Assembly (NCBI GenBank): GCA_004010535.1
Contig: RQYE01000010.1
Location: forward strand, 29,436-93,435
DNA: 64,000 nucleotides
Direction: 5' to 3'
From: Coriobacteriales bacterium OH1046
GTDB taxonomy: Bacteria > Actinomycetota > Coriobacteriia > Coriobacteriales > Atopobiaceae
Shown here: positions 23,367-31,562 of the stretch, in pieces
How positions within the stretch are numbered: position 1 is the stretch's first letter
How the letters are laid out: each line of letters starts with the position of its first letter
Program-made: the position numbers and the translations under genes
The notes under the pieces: generated by a model
Database searches by the model: none
The model's input: the letters and a program-made list of their open reading frames with translations, nothing else
What the model was told of the DNA's origin: nothing

Positions 23367-25120
23367 ACGTCACCATCGACGGGCGCAGCGTGAGCGTGCC
23401 CGAGCATACCACCATCCTCGATGCGGCCGTGCAGGCCGGCATCGGCATCCCCACGCTCTGCTTCCTCAAAGATCTCAACGAGATCGGCTCCTGCCGCGTG
23501 TGCGTGGTGGAGATCGAGGGCATCGACCAACTGGTCGCCGCCTGCAACAACTATGTGCTCGAGGGCATGGTCGTGCGCACCAACAGCCCGAAAGTGCGCA
23601 TGGCGCGCAAGGCCAATGTCGAGCTGCTGCTCTCGCAGCACGACTCCGAATGCACGAGCTGTGTGCGCAGCGGCAACTGCACCCTGCAGACCGTTGCCAA
23701 CGACCTCGGCATCACCGTGATGCCCTACGCCAAGCACCTGCCCGGGCAGCCCTGGGACCAAGAGTTCCCGCTGATCCGCAACAACGACAAGTGCATCAAC
23801 TGCCTGCGCTGCATCCAAGTCTGCGACAAGGTCCAGGCCACGGGCATCTGGACACTCACCAACCGTGCAAGCCACACGAGCGTGGGCGTTCGCGGGGGCG
23901 CCGCCATCGCGGCCACCGACTGCTCGCTGTGCGGTCAGTGCATCACGCACTGCCCGGTGGGGGCGCTGCGCGAGCGCGATGATACCGATCGCGTCTTCGA
24001 TGCGCTGGCCGATTCCAAGAAGACGGTCATCGTCCAAGTCGCGCCCGCCGTGCGCACCGCATGGGGCGAGGGCGTGGGCCTCACCCACGAGGAGGCGAGC
24101 GTCGGCAGGCTGGTCGCTTGTCTCAAGGAGCTGGGTTTCGACTATGTCTTCGATACCGATTTCTCCGCCGACCTCACCATCATGGAGGAGGGCTCCGAGC
24201 TCCTCGATCGCATCGAGCATCCCGAGCACGGTCCCCTGCCCATGTTCACGAGCTGCTGCCCCGGTTGGGTGCGCTTCATCAAGAGCCACTATCCGGAGCT
24301 CACCGCCCATCTCTCCACGGCCAAGAGCCCGCACCAGATGTTCGGCGCCACGCTCAAGAGCTACTGGGCCGAGAAGATCGGCGTCGATCCGCACGACGTC
24401 TTCGTCGTCTCCATCATGCCCTGCCTCGCCAAGAAGGCCGAGATCGCCGAGCCCAACCAGAACGACGCCTGCGGGGATCCCGACGTGGACGTCTCGCTCA
24501 CCGTGCGCGAGCTCGACCGCATGATCCGCGCCGACCATATCGATGCCCGCTCGCTCGCCGATGCCGACTTCGACGATCCGCTGGGTATCGCCACCGGTGC
24601 CGGCCACATCTTCGGTGCGACCGGCGGCGTCATGGATGCGGCCCTGCGTTCCGCATACTTCCTCCTCACCGGCGAGAACCCCGATCCCGATGCATTCACG
24701 GCGGTTCGCGGCCTCGAGGGCTGGAAGGAAGCCACCTTCGATATGGGCGGCACGCCCGTGCGCGTTGCCGTGGCGAGCGGTCTTGCCAACACCAAGCGGC
24801 TGCTCGACGCCCTCAAGGCCGGCGAGGTCGCCTACGACTTCATCGAGATCATGGCCTGCCCGGGCGGGTGCGCGGGCGGCGGCGGCCAGCCCATCCACGA
24901 CGGCTTCGAGTTGGCCGACATGCGCGGCAACATCCTCTGGACCATGGACAAGGACATGAAGCTGCGCTTCTCCCACGAGAACCCCTCGATCAAGCTCGTG
25001 TACAGCGAGTACTTCGGCGCACCGCTCTCGCATAAGGCGCACCACCTGCTCCACACCGATCACTTCGGGTGGGAGATGCCCTTGGCGCCCGGTGTGGAGG
25101 CGCCGCAGACTGCACAATAG
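23360..25120 (+). CDS. hydA: [FeFe]-hydrogenase, group A catalytic subunit
   Basis: A 586-residue cytoplasmic enzyme that interconverts H2 with protons and electrons. The N-terminus holds a [2Fe-2S] domain (C34, C45, C48, C62), a His-Cys [4Fe-4S] site (H94, C98, C101, C107) and two [4Fe-4S] ferredoxin sites (C145-C155 and C188-C198). The H-cluster motifs are complete: TSCCPGW (C299, C300), MPCLAKKAE (C355) and EIMACPGGCAGGGGQP (C500, C504). This is the M3 architecture of monomeric clostridial-type hydrogenases. The maturases HydE, HydF and HydG are not in the window. The partner gene upstream suggests NAD(P)H as electron donor or acceptor. Confidence 0.95.
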   Translation: MVNVTIDGRSVSVPEHTTILDAAVQAGIGIPTLCFLKDLNEIGSCRVCVVEIEGIDQLVAACNNYVLEGMVVRTNSPKVRMARKANVELLLSQHDSECTSCVRSGNCTLQTVANDLGITVMPYAKHLPGQPWDQEFPLIRNNDKCINCLRCIQVCDKVQATGIWTLTNRASHTSVGVRGGAAIAATDCSLCGQCITHCPVGALRERDDTDRVFDALADSKKTVIVQVAPAVRTAWGEGVGLTHEEASVGRLVACLKELGFDYVFDTDFSADLTIMEEGSELLDRIEHPEHGPLPMFTSCCPGWVRFIKSHYPELTAHLSTAKSPHQMFGATLKSYWAEKIGVDPHDVFVVSIMPCLAKKAEIAEPNQNDACGDPDVDVSLTVRELDRMIRADHIDARSLADADFDDPLGIATGAGHIFGATGGVMDAALRSAYFLLTGENPDPDAFTAVRGLEGWKEATFDMGGTPVRVAVASGLANTKRLLDALKAGEVAYDFIEIMACPGGCAGGGGQPIHDGFELADMRGNILWTMDKDMKLRFSHENPSIKLVYSEYFGAPLSHKAHHLLHTDHFGWEMPLAPGVEAPQTAQ

Positions 25121-25147
25121 GGACGGTCCTTTCCGTGCATTTTCTCT

Positions 25148-25174
25148 GAGGGCCGGGATCAGCTCCCGGCCCTC
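25148..25174 (+). terminator. Terminator of the hydrogenase operon
   Basis: An 11-bp perfect stem GAGGGCCGGGA (25148-25158) / TCCCGGCCCTC (25164-25174) with a 5-base loop, followed by ATCTGT. Confidence 0.75.
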
Positions 25175-25225
25175 ATCTGTGAACAGGGAGAGGGCGCTCT
25201 GCTCACGTCATGGCATGGCATGCGT

Positions 25226-25317
25226 GTGACAAGGGGGCAGTGACAAGGGGACAGGTCGTTTGTCACGCGCGCAGGCGTGACAAACGACCTGTCCCCTTGT
25301 CACTGCCCCCTTGTCAC
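25226..25317. repeat. Palindromic element with 43-bp perfect arms
   Basis: The arms 25226-25268 and 25275-25317 are complementary over 43 bp with only 6 bases between. Each arm contains direct iterations of the core GTGACAAGGGG. The palindrome at 51128-51191 shares most of this sequence (GTGACAGGGGGACAGGTCAT there), so they belong to one family. Confidence 0.95.
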
Positions 25318-25364
25318 GGCGGTCGCAGACGGACCCCTCATATGTTTCTGGAACGTGAATGCTG

Positions 25365-25411
25365 TTGACAGGCCCATAGAGCAGCCGTATATTACCTAGT
25401 GTTTAACTAGG
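25365..25411 (+). promoter_or_regulatory. Promoter and Rrf2-like operator of cysK-cysE
   Basis: TTGACA (25365-25370) and TATATT (25388-25393) are spaced by 17 bases, a near-consensus promoter. The inverted repeat CCTAGT (25395-25400) / ACTAGG (25406-25411) lies over the transcription start and could bind an Rrf2/CymR-type regulator of cysteine genes. The palindrome is seen; the regulator is a guess. Confidence 0.75.
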
Positions 25412-25432
25412 ATTTATGAGAGGAGCGGAGCA

Positions 25433-25498
25433 GTGCTGAAGCAGATCGCATGCGCGTGTTGGTGCATCTGTCCCCAGGCTGCCCGTCTGTGCGCATAG
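25433..25498 (+). CDS. Cysteine-rich leader peptide (attenuator)
   Basis: A 21-codon frame starting GTG at 25433 behind GAGGAGCGGAG reads MLKQIACACWCICPQAARLC and ends Ala-stop. It contains five cysteines, four of them in every second position from residue 7 to 13. Such a run is far above chance and lies in the transcribed leader of the cysteine biosynthesis operon. The peptide itself need have no function; its translation senses charged Cys-tRNA. The last codons overlap the sequence that can form an anti-terminator stem (25476-25485). Confidence 0.8.
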   Translation: MLKQIACACWCICPQAARLCA

Positions 25499-25552
25499 CG
25501 CACGCTTTCACAGAGCATAGAGTGCGGGCAGCCTTATAGGGGCTGCTTTTTT
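25476..25552 (+). terminator. Attenuator: competing anti-terminator and terminator hairpins
   Basis: The terminator is GCAGCC (25528-25533) / GGCTGC (25541-25546), followed by six T (25547-25552). The anti-terminator pairs AGGCTGCCCG (25476-25485) with CGGGCAGCCT (25525-25534), a perfect 10-bp stem that uses the same GCAGCC bases, so the two exclude each other. A further hairpin GTGCGC/GCGCAC (25489-25503) sits between them. A ribosome reaching the leader stop at 25498 covers 25476-25485 and allows termination; a ribosome stalled at the earlier Cys codons leaves it free. Confidence 0.8.
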
Positions 25553-25600
25553 CATTCCCCTGTCCTGTACCCGCCCCATCTCTTCAAGGAGCCGACTCCT

Positions 25601-26515
25601 ATGTCATATGCAACGACCACCAGCGGTCTTATCGGGAATACCCCGCTCATCGATCTCTCGGCGCTCGCTTCGTGCGGAGGTGCCCGCATCCTCGGCAAGT
25701 ACGAGGCGGCCAACCCCGGTGGCTCGGTCAAGGACCGCATCGCGCTCGCCATCATAGGTGACGCCGAGCGCACGGGCCGTCTTGCTCCGGGCGGCACCAT
25801 CATCGAGCCCACGAGCGGGAACACCGGCGTTGGCCTTGCCATGATCGCTGCCGAGCGCGGTTACCGCATGATCCTCGTCATGCCCGATACCATGTCGATC
25901 GAGCGCCGCAAACTCGCAGCCGCATACGGAGCCGAGATCGTGCTCACGCCCGGTTCCGAAGGCATGAGGGGTGCTGTCACCCGCGCCGATGCCCTTGCGG
26001 ACGAGATGCCGGGCGCCATCATCGCGGGACAGTTCACGAATCCCGCCAATCCGCGAGCCCACTACGCGACCACCGGTCCCGAGATCTGGTCAGCCACCGA
26101 CGGTACGGTGGATGCGCTTGTCGCCGGCGTGGGTACGGGCGGAACCATCTCGGGTGCGGGTCGCTTTCTCAAGGAGCAGAACGCCGAGGCCATCATCGTC
26201 GCCGTGGAGCCTGCCGAGTCTCCCGTCCTCTCGGGCGGCGCTCCTGGCGCGCATCGCATCCAGGGCATCGGCGCGGGATTCATCCCGGCAACCTATGATG
26301 CGGGCGTGGTCGATGAGATCATGGCCGTGGCCTCCGATGATGCCCTTGCAGCCAAACGGCGCCTCGCGCGCGAGATCGGGCTGCTCGTGGGCATTTCCGC
26401 AGGAGCTGCCGTTGCGGCGGCGGTGCAGCTTGCGGAGGGCGGGGCTTATGAGGAGCGCACCATCGTCGCGATGCTCCCCGATACGGGCGAGCGCTATCTG
26501 TCCTTGGAGGTGTAG
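25601..26515 (+). CDS. cysK: Cysteine synthase A (O-acetylserine sulfhydrylase)
   Basis: A 304-residue pyridoxal-phosphate enzyme making cysteine from O-acetylserine and sulfide. The PLP lysine is K44 in PGGSVKDRIA. The substrate loop PTSGNTGVGLA and the phosphate-binding GTGGTISG are complete, and GISAGAAVAAAV is the usual serine site near the C-terminus. It is followed two bases later by cysE, so the two steps of cysteine synthesis are one operon. Regulation is by the promoter/operator at 25365 and the cysteine attenuator. The RBS AAGGAG is 9 bases from the ATG. Confidence 0.95.
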   Translation: MSYATTTSGLIGNTPLIDLSALASCGGARILGKYEAANPGGSVKDRIALAIIGDAERTGRLAPGGTIIEPTSGNTGVGLAMIAAERGYRMILVMPDTMSIERRKLAAAYGAEIVLTPGSEGMRGAVTRADALADEMPGAIIAGQFTNPANPRAHYATTGPEIWSATDGTVDALVAGVGTGGTISGAGRFLKEQNAEAIIVAVEPAESPVLSGGAPGAHRIQGIGAGFIPATYDAGVVDEIMAVASDDALAAKRRLAREIGLLVGISAGAAVAAAVQLAEGGAYEERTIVAMLPDTGERYLSLEV

Positions 26516-26517
26516 CT

Positions 26518-27132
26518 ATGGCATACGGGAAGCAAAGACGGGATCATCCGGGCGTCTTCTCCCTCATGCTCGAGGATGCACGCGCGGCCCTCGAGCGCGA
26601 CCCGGCAGCCGGGAGCATGGCCGATATCATCCTCTTCTCCACAGGTACCCGTATCGTGCAGGCCCACCGGAGGCATCACTGGCTCTATACCCATGGGTTC
26701 CGCAGGCTCGCCTGCTGGCTCGCCAAGCGCATGCGCGTGCGGCTCGGTGCGGATATCCATCCTGCAGCGACCATCGGGCGCCGCCTCACCATCGATCACG
26801 GTATCGGCATCGTCATCGGCAGCACCGCCATCATCGGCGACGACTGCCTCATCTACCAAGGTGTCACCCTCGGCATGGACGGCAAGAACATGCATGGCAA
26901 GCGCCACCCCACGCTGGGAGATGATGTCATGGTGGGTGCGAATGCCGTTGTCCTGGGGGCCATCACGGTGGGCAGCCGCGCGCGCATCGGCGCGGGAGCG
27001 GTGGTCGTGGGAGATGTGCCGCAGAGCGTGACCGTAGCGGGCGTGCCGGCGAAGATCGTCCGCGATCACCGGCTTCATTTCGTGGAGGATGCCGATGCGT
27101 CCGAAGACGTGCGTTGGAGCTGCGCACTCTGA
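26518..27132 (+). CDS. cysE: Serine O-acetyltransferase
   Basis: A 204-residue left-handed beta-helix acyltransferase that makes O-acetylserine for CysK. The hexapeptide region from about residue 75 includes IHPAATIGRRLTIDHGIGIV, then IIGDDCLIYQGVTLG, HPTLGDDVMVGANAVVLGAI and VPAKIV. The catalytic His-Asp of the family lies in the IDHG and related segments. The C-terminal tail is short, ending WSCAL, so the CysK-binding terminal Ile of enteric CysE is not present and a stable synthase complex is uncertain. Confidence 0.93.
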   Translation: MAYGKQRRDHPGVFSLMLEDARAALERDPAAGSMADIILFSTGTRIVQAHRRHHWLYTHGFRRLACWLAKRMRVRLGADIHPAATIGRRLTIDHGIGIVIGSTAIIGDDCLIYQGVTLGMDGKNMHGKRHPTLGDDVMVGANAVVLGAITVGSRARIGAGAVVVGDVPQSVTVAGVPAKIVRDHRLHFVEDADASEDVRWSCAL

Positions 27133-27196
27133 GCCTCTCCCGTATACGAGCTTGATGAGGCGGAAGGCCCCTGCGCCCCCTGCCGTCCAAGAAAGG

Positions 27197-27622
27197 CTAC
27201 TCTGCCGAGAGCAGCTCGATCTCGAAGTTCAGGGTCTTGCCCGCCATGGGATGGTTGATATCGAATCTGATGGTCTGATCATCGAAGCCCGCCACGACGG
27301 CAGGGACGGGCTTGCCTTGCGGTGACATGAGCATGACGGAGCTGCCCACCTCGGGTTCCCCGGCATGGGGGAAGTTTCTGCGGGGGATAGCCACCACGGC
27401 CGCCTCGTTGCGCGGACCGTAGGCCTCCTCGGGCTCGAGGCGCACATTGACCGTCTCGCCTACATTCATATCGCGCACGGCGGCATCGAAGCCGGGGATC
27501 ATCTGCCCGGCCATGCAGGTGAACCGGAGCGGCTCGCCGCGCCTGCGCGAGGAATCGAATTCGCTGCCATCGTCGAGCGTGCCCACGTAATGGACGCTGA
27601 CGTTCTTGCCTTCATGTGACAT
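27197..27622 (-). CDS. FKBP-type peptidyl-prolyl isomerase (SlyD-like)
   Basis: A 141-residue prolyl isomerase and chaperone. FKBP features are VSVHYVGTLDDGSEFDSS at the N-terminus and the SlyD-type insert-in-flap part (ETVNVRLEPEEAYGPRNE and AVVAIPRRNFP), ending DINHPMAGKTLNFEIELL. The metal-binding His-rich tail of E. coli SlyD is missing. The start at 27622 is chosen because GGGAGA precedes it; an earlier in-frame ATG would add 11 residues without RBS. It is convergent with cysE, 64 bases away. Confidence 0.88.
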   Translation of the reverse strand: MSHEGKNVSVHYVGTLDDGSEFDSSRRRGEPLRFTCMAGQMIPGFDAAVRDMNVGETVNVRLEPEEAYGPRNEAAVVAIPRRNFPHAGEPEVGSSVMLMSPQGKPVPAVVAGFDDQTIRFDINHPMAGKTLNFEIELLSAE

Positions 27623-27696
27623 GGTCTCCCTCTCTGCTGTCGTCCGAGAGATCATTGTACGCGAAACGCGCTTCCGGAGCGGGTACAGTTATCGGT

Positions 27697-27716
27697 TATA
27701 ATTAACCCCGTCTAAC
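27697..27716 (+). promoter_or_regulatory. -10 box and candidate shared operator upstream of the first ABC pair
   Basis: TATAAT at 27697-27702 precedes the first ABC gene by about 45 bases. On the minus strand 27716-27701 reads GTTAG-N6-TTAAT, and about 20 of 22 bases around it match the site at 31161 in opposite orientation. Confidence 0.45.
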
Positions 27717-27745
27717 TTAAAATAGGGAAAGGGGCATCGCCTCCC

Positions 27746-29479
27746 ATGATGGATAAGCGCCTGTTCGCCCTGGTGCCCGGGGCTTTGCGGCATGTGCTGC
27801 TCACCGTGCTGTGGCAATTCGCGGGGCTTGCCGCGAACGTGTGCTTCGTGTGGGGTATAAGCCGGGTGCTCGCAGCGCTCGTGGAGGGCACCGCAGTGCC
27901 GCCTGCATACTGCGCGGCCCTCATCTTCCTCGGCATCTGCGGCCGCGCCCTCGCCGCCCGCATGGCGCAGCGCAGCGCCTTCGAGGCATCGGCCGACGTC
28001 AAGCGCATCGTGCGGTGCCGCATCTACGAGAAGCTCCTACGAATCGGGCCGCACTATGCCGATGACATCGCCACCGCCGAGGTGGTCCAGCTCTCCGTAG
28101 AGGGTTGCGAGCAGCTCGAGACCTATTTCGGCCAGTATCTGCCCCAACTCTTCTACGCGGTGCTCGCGCCGACAGCCCTCTTCATCGTCGTGGCGCCCAT
28201 CTGCCTGCCTGCCGCCGTGGTGCTTTTGGCCTGTGTCCCGCTCATCCCCGCGGTCATCGTCCTTATCCAGAAGATCGCCAAGCGCATCCTTGCCGCATAC
28301 TGGGATCAGTACGCCGCCCTCGGCGATACGTTCCTCGAGAACCTGCAGGGGCTTTCGACGCTCAAGATCTATGCTGCCGATGCGGCCCGCCATGAGCAGA
28401 TGGACCGCGAGGCGGAGCGTTTCCGCACGGTCACGATGGCGGTCCTGTCCATGCAGCTGAATTCCATCATCGTAATGGATATCGTGGCGCTGGGCGGTGC
28501 GGCGGCGGGCATCTCGGTCGCGCTTCTCGCAGCGGCGCATGGTGCCGTGACGCTCTTCGGGGCGTTGCTGATCGCCCTGCTCTCCGCCGATTTCTTCATC
28601 CCGATGCGCCAGTTGGGCAGCTATTTCCATGTTGCCATGAACGGTATCGCTGCTGCCGACAAGATCTTCCGCCTCCTCGAGCTTCCCGAACCCGCCAAAC
28701 GCACGGCGCTGCCTGAAGCCGGTGCGCACTTCTCCATGCATGGCGCGGGCTTCTCATACGATGGGGAGCGTGCGGTGCTCCGCGCCGTCGACCTCGACGT
28801 GCCCGCCGTGGGCCTTACCGCCGTGGTGGGGGAGAGCGGATCGGGGAAGTCCACCATCGCCGCGCTTCTCTCGGGTGCCGAGACCGGCTACATGGGACAG
28901 GTGCTCCTAGGCGAGCAGCAGGTCCGCGCCCTCGACCCGGCCTCCCTCGCGCACTACCTCACTACCGTCGGCAGCGCGAGCTTCCTCTTTGCGGGGACCG
29001 TGCGCGACAACCTCAAGCTTGCAGCCCCCCATGCCGACGACGAGGAGCTCTGGTCGGTGCTCGAGGCTGCGGCTCTGGCAGATTACCTGCGTGCTCAGGA
29101 GGGGCTCGACACCCGTCTCGAAGCGCGGGCAGCCAACCTCTCCGGTGGCCAGCGCCAGCGCCTGGCCCTCGCACGGGCGCTTCTCGCCGATAGCCCGGCC
29201 TACATCTTCGATGAGGCCACGAGCAACATCGACGTCGAGTCGGAAGAGCGTATCATGGCGATCCTGCGCGATCTTGCGCGTCGCAAGGCGGTGCTCGTCA
29301 TCTCCCATCGCCTGGCCAACGTGGTGGATGCGCAGTGCATCTACGTGCTCGAGAAGGGCGGCGTGGCGGGCGCGGGCACGCACGACGAGCTGCTCTCGTC
29401 CTGTCAAGCCTACCGCGATCTCTGGACCGCCCAGCGCGAGCTCGAGCGCTTCGGGGAGGTGCGCCATGGAGCGCTCTGA
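27746..29479 (+). CDS. ABC exporter half-transporter, CydD-like
   Basis: A 577-residue protein with an N-terminal membrane domain (six helices, about 20-310) and a C-terminal ABC domain. Walker A is GESGSGKST (about 360-368), signature LSGGQRQRLALARAL, Walker B IFDEATSNID and switch His in VISHRL. The membrane domain resembles CydD (YFGQYLPQLFYAVLAPTALF), whose partner CydC exports cysteine or glutathione. Its gene overlaps the next by 14 bases, so the two form a heterodimer. The neighbouring genes (YbaN-like, YgbA-like, IrtAB-like) hint at a metal or redox-stress role rather than cytochrome assembly; no cydAB is present. Confidence 0.82.
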   Translation: MMDKRLFALVPGALRHVLLTVLWQFAGLAANVCFVWGISRVLAALVEGTAVPPAYCAALIFLGICGRALAARMAQRSAFEASADVKRIVRCRIYEKLLRIGPHYADDIATAEVVQLSVEGCEQLETYFGQYLPQLFYAVLAPTALFIVVAPICLPAAVVLLACVPLIPAVIVLIQKIAKRILAAYWDQYAALGDTFLENLQGLSTLKIYAADAARHEQMDREAERFRTVTMAVLSMQLNSIIVMDIVALGGAAAGISVALLAAAHGAVTLFGALLIALLSADFFIPMRQLGSYFHVAMNGIAAADKIFRLLELPEPAKRTALPEAGAHFSMHGAGFSYDGERAVLRAVDLDVPAVGLTAVVGESGSGKSTIAALLSGAETGYMGQVLLGEQQVRALDPASLAHYLTTVGSASFLFAGTVRDNLKLAAPHADDEELWSVLEAAALADYLRAQEGLDTRLEARAANLSGGQRQRLALARALLADSPAYIFDEATSNIDVESEERIMAILRDLARRKAVLVISHRLANVVDAQCIYVLEKGGVAGAGTHDELLSSCQAYRDLWTAQRELERFGEVRHGAL

Positions 29480-31121
29480 TCTTACGGCCATGCTCCGCAT
29501 GATGGGTCTCGTCCGCCCGCTTGCCAAGGCGATGGTCCTCGCCATCGCCTGTGGGGTCGCGGGGTTCTGCTGCGCCAACTTCCTTCCCGTCATCGCGGCG
29601 CAGGGCGTGCTGATCGCAACGGGGCATCTGCAGGAGCCTTCCCTCGGCGCCATCTGCGCCAGCCTCGCCGTGCTGGCCCTCGCGCGCGGCGTGCTGCACT
29701 ATGCGGAGCAGCGTTCCAACCACTACATCGCCTTCAAACTGCTCGCCCATATCCGCAGTCTCGTGTTCTCGGCTCTGCGCCGCCTGGCACCCGCCAAGCT
29801 CGCGGGCGCCGATCGCGGAGCGCTCGTCTCCACCATCACCTCGGATGTCGAGCTGCTCGAGGTGTTCTACGCGCATACCATCTCGCCCGCCGCCATCGCG
29901 GCGCTCATGACCCTCATCATGGTCTCCTTCCAGGGCTTCATCCATCCCGGTCTCGCACTCGTGGCGTTGCTCGCGTACGGTGCGGTGGGTGTCGCGGCGC
30001 CCCTGATCACGGCGCGCGCATCCGGTAAGGCGGGGCGGATGAGCCGGGATGGGGCGGCAGCGCTCGCGGGCTTCATACTCGACGGCCTGCGCGGCCTCGC
30101 TCAGATCCTGCAATTCTCCGCAGGTGGAAGGCGGATCGACGAGCTCGATCGCCGTTCCGAGGAGCTGGTTGGCGTGCAGCGCGCCCTGCGGGCCGTCGCA
30201 GCGGATTCCTCTGCCGCCGCCACAGCCCTCATCCTGGGCTTTACTGCGCTGCAGCTTGCCGTTGCCGCAGTGCTCGCAGGCTCCGGTGCCATCGCGGGCA
30301 CTGATGCGCTCATCTCGGTTGTGGCGCTCGTCTCCTCGTTCGGCCCGGTCACAGCGCTCGCCAACCTCGGCTCGACGTTGCAGGGCACCCTCGCCTCCGC
30401 CCATCGCGTGCTCGATATCCTCGACGAGGAGCCGCAGGTCGGGGAGAACCTCGACGGCGTCGGCATCACCTTCTCGGGTGCCGTTGCCGATGGGGTCTCC
30501 TTCGCCTATGATGGCGACCCCGTCCTCGACGCGGTATCGCTTTCCATCGCCCCCGGACGTATCGTGGGCATCACGGGGAAGAGCGGCTCGGGCAAATCCA
30601 CGCTCTGCCGCCTGCTCATGCGTTTCTGGGACGTCGGTTCCGGCGAGATCCGCCTCTCCGGCGTGCCCATCCAACGCATCCGCACGCCATCGCTGCGCGC
30701 GGCGGAGGCGTTCGTGGAGCAGGATACCCACCTCTTCCATGATTCCATCCGCGATAACCTGCTCATCGCCAAGCCCGATGCCACGCAGGATGAGATCGAG
30801 GATGCCTGCCGCGCTGCCAGCGTGCATGACTTCATCATGAGCCTGCCGAACGGATACGACACCATGGTGGGAGAGCTCGGCGATACCCTCTCGGGCGGCG
30901 AATGCCAGCGGCTGGGCCTCGCCCGCGCCTTCCTGCACGATGCGCCGTTCCTGCTCCTCGACGAGCCGACGAGCAATCTCGATGCGCTGAACGAGGGCGT
31001 TATCCTGAAGAGCCTCGCTGCCCAGCGCGGCAGAAGGAGCGTCCTGCTCGTGAGCCACCGTGCCTCCACGATGGCGATCACCGATACCAGCTATTCGATG
31101 GATTCGGGCCGTGTGAGCTGA
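29466..31121 (+). CDS. ABC exporter half-transporter, CydC-like
   Basis: A 551-residue partner of the preceding protein. The membrane domain spans about 20-300, and the ABC domain has Walker A GKSGSGKST (near 380), signature LSGGECQRLGLARAF, Walker B FLLLDEPTSNLD and VSHRAS. ATG 29466 is inside the end of the upstream gene, giving translational coupling. The H-loop and other switch residues are present, so both ATP sites of the dimer may be active. The substrate is not known; export of a thiol or heme-like compound is suggested only by resemblance to CydC. Confidence 0.82.
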   Translation: MERSDLTAMLRMMGLVRPLAKAMVLAIACGVAGFCCANFLPVIAAQGVLIATGHLQEPSLGAICASLAVLALARGVLHYAEQRSNHYIAFKLLAHIRSLVFSALRRLAPAKLAGADRGALVSTITSDVELLEVFYAHTISPAAIAALMTLIMVSFQGFIHPGLALVALLAYGAVGVAAPLITARASGKAGRMSRDGAAALAGFILDGLRGLAQILQFSAGGRRIDELDRRSEELVGVQRALRAVAADSSAAATALILGFTALQLAVAAVLAGSGAIAGTDALISVVALVSSFGPVTALANLGSTLQGTLASAHRVLDILDEEPQVGENLDGVGITFSGAVADGVSFAYDGDPVLDAVSLSIAPGRIVGITGKSGSGKSTLCRLLMRFWDVGSGEIRLSGVPIQRIRTPSLRAAEAFVEQDTHLFHDSIRDNLLIAKPDATQDEIEDACRAASVHDFIMSLPNGYDTMVGELGDTLSGGECQRLGLARAFLHDAPFLLLDEPTSNLDALNEGVILKSLAAQRGRRSVLLVSHRASTMAITDTSYSMDSGRVS

Positions 31122-31160
31122 GGATTCCCGTTTCTATGATATCCTGATGCCGGTATTTTA

Positions 31161-31176
31161 GTTAGAAAGGGCTAAC
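31161..31176 (+). promoter_or_regulatory. Candidate operator GTTAG-N6-CTAAC overlapping an RBS
   Basis: GTTAG (31161-31165) and CTAAC (31172-31176) form a perfect inverted repeat spaced by AAAGGG, which is also the RBS of the YbaN-like gene (ATG at 31179). Related sites lie at 27701 and 31957. Confidence 0.45.
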
Positions 31177-31178
31177 AA

Positions 31179-31556
31179 ATGGGCAGGTTGGGACAAGGCG
31201 TTTTCCTCATCGCGGGGCTTATCTGCTTCGGCCTTGGGACCGCGGGCATCTTCCTGCCCATCCTTCCCACCGTTCCGCTCTATATGCTCGCCGGCATCGG
31301 CTTCGCTCACGGATCAACGCGCTCGCGCGCGTGGTTCGAGAAAACGGGCTTCTATCGGGACCATATGCTTCCCTTGAAGTCGGGCAAGGGCATGACCCTG
31401 CGCTCGAAGATCAGCTCGTTCGCCGCCATCACGGTATTTCTGGGCTTCGGGTTCTACATGATGCGGGAGACGCCTGCCAGATGGATCCTCGCGGCGGTGA
31501 TCGCCTTCCATGCGTGGCTCTTCTTCCTGCACCTCCCCACCCGTGAGGATGCGTGA
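31179..31556 (+). CDS. YbaN-family membrane protein (DUF454)
   Basis: A 125-residue inner-membrane protein. It starts with a hydrophobic pair of helices, including the family motif GLGTAGIFLPILPTVPLYML, and has a second pair at about 75-118. A charged loop (RSRAWFEKTGFYRDHMLPLK) lies between. In other bacteria ybaN-like genes often sit beside iron or heme genes, which fits the surrounding ABC transporters. Function remains unproven. Confidence 0.85.
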   Translation: MGRLGQGVFLIAGLICFGLGTAGIFLPILPTVPLYMLAGIGFAHGSTRSRAWFEKTGFYRDHMLPLKSGKGMTLRSKISSFAAITVFLGFGFYMMRETPARWILAAVIAFHAWLFFLHLPTREDA

Positions 31557-31562
31557 TGGCGC

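Noticed and set aside
21828..25117. 510- and 616-residue frames on the minus strand
   Set aside because: They are antisense to the flavoprotein and hydrogenase genes, which are well supported by motifs.
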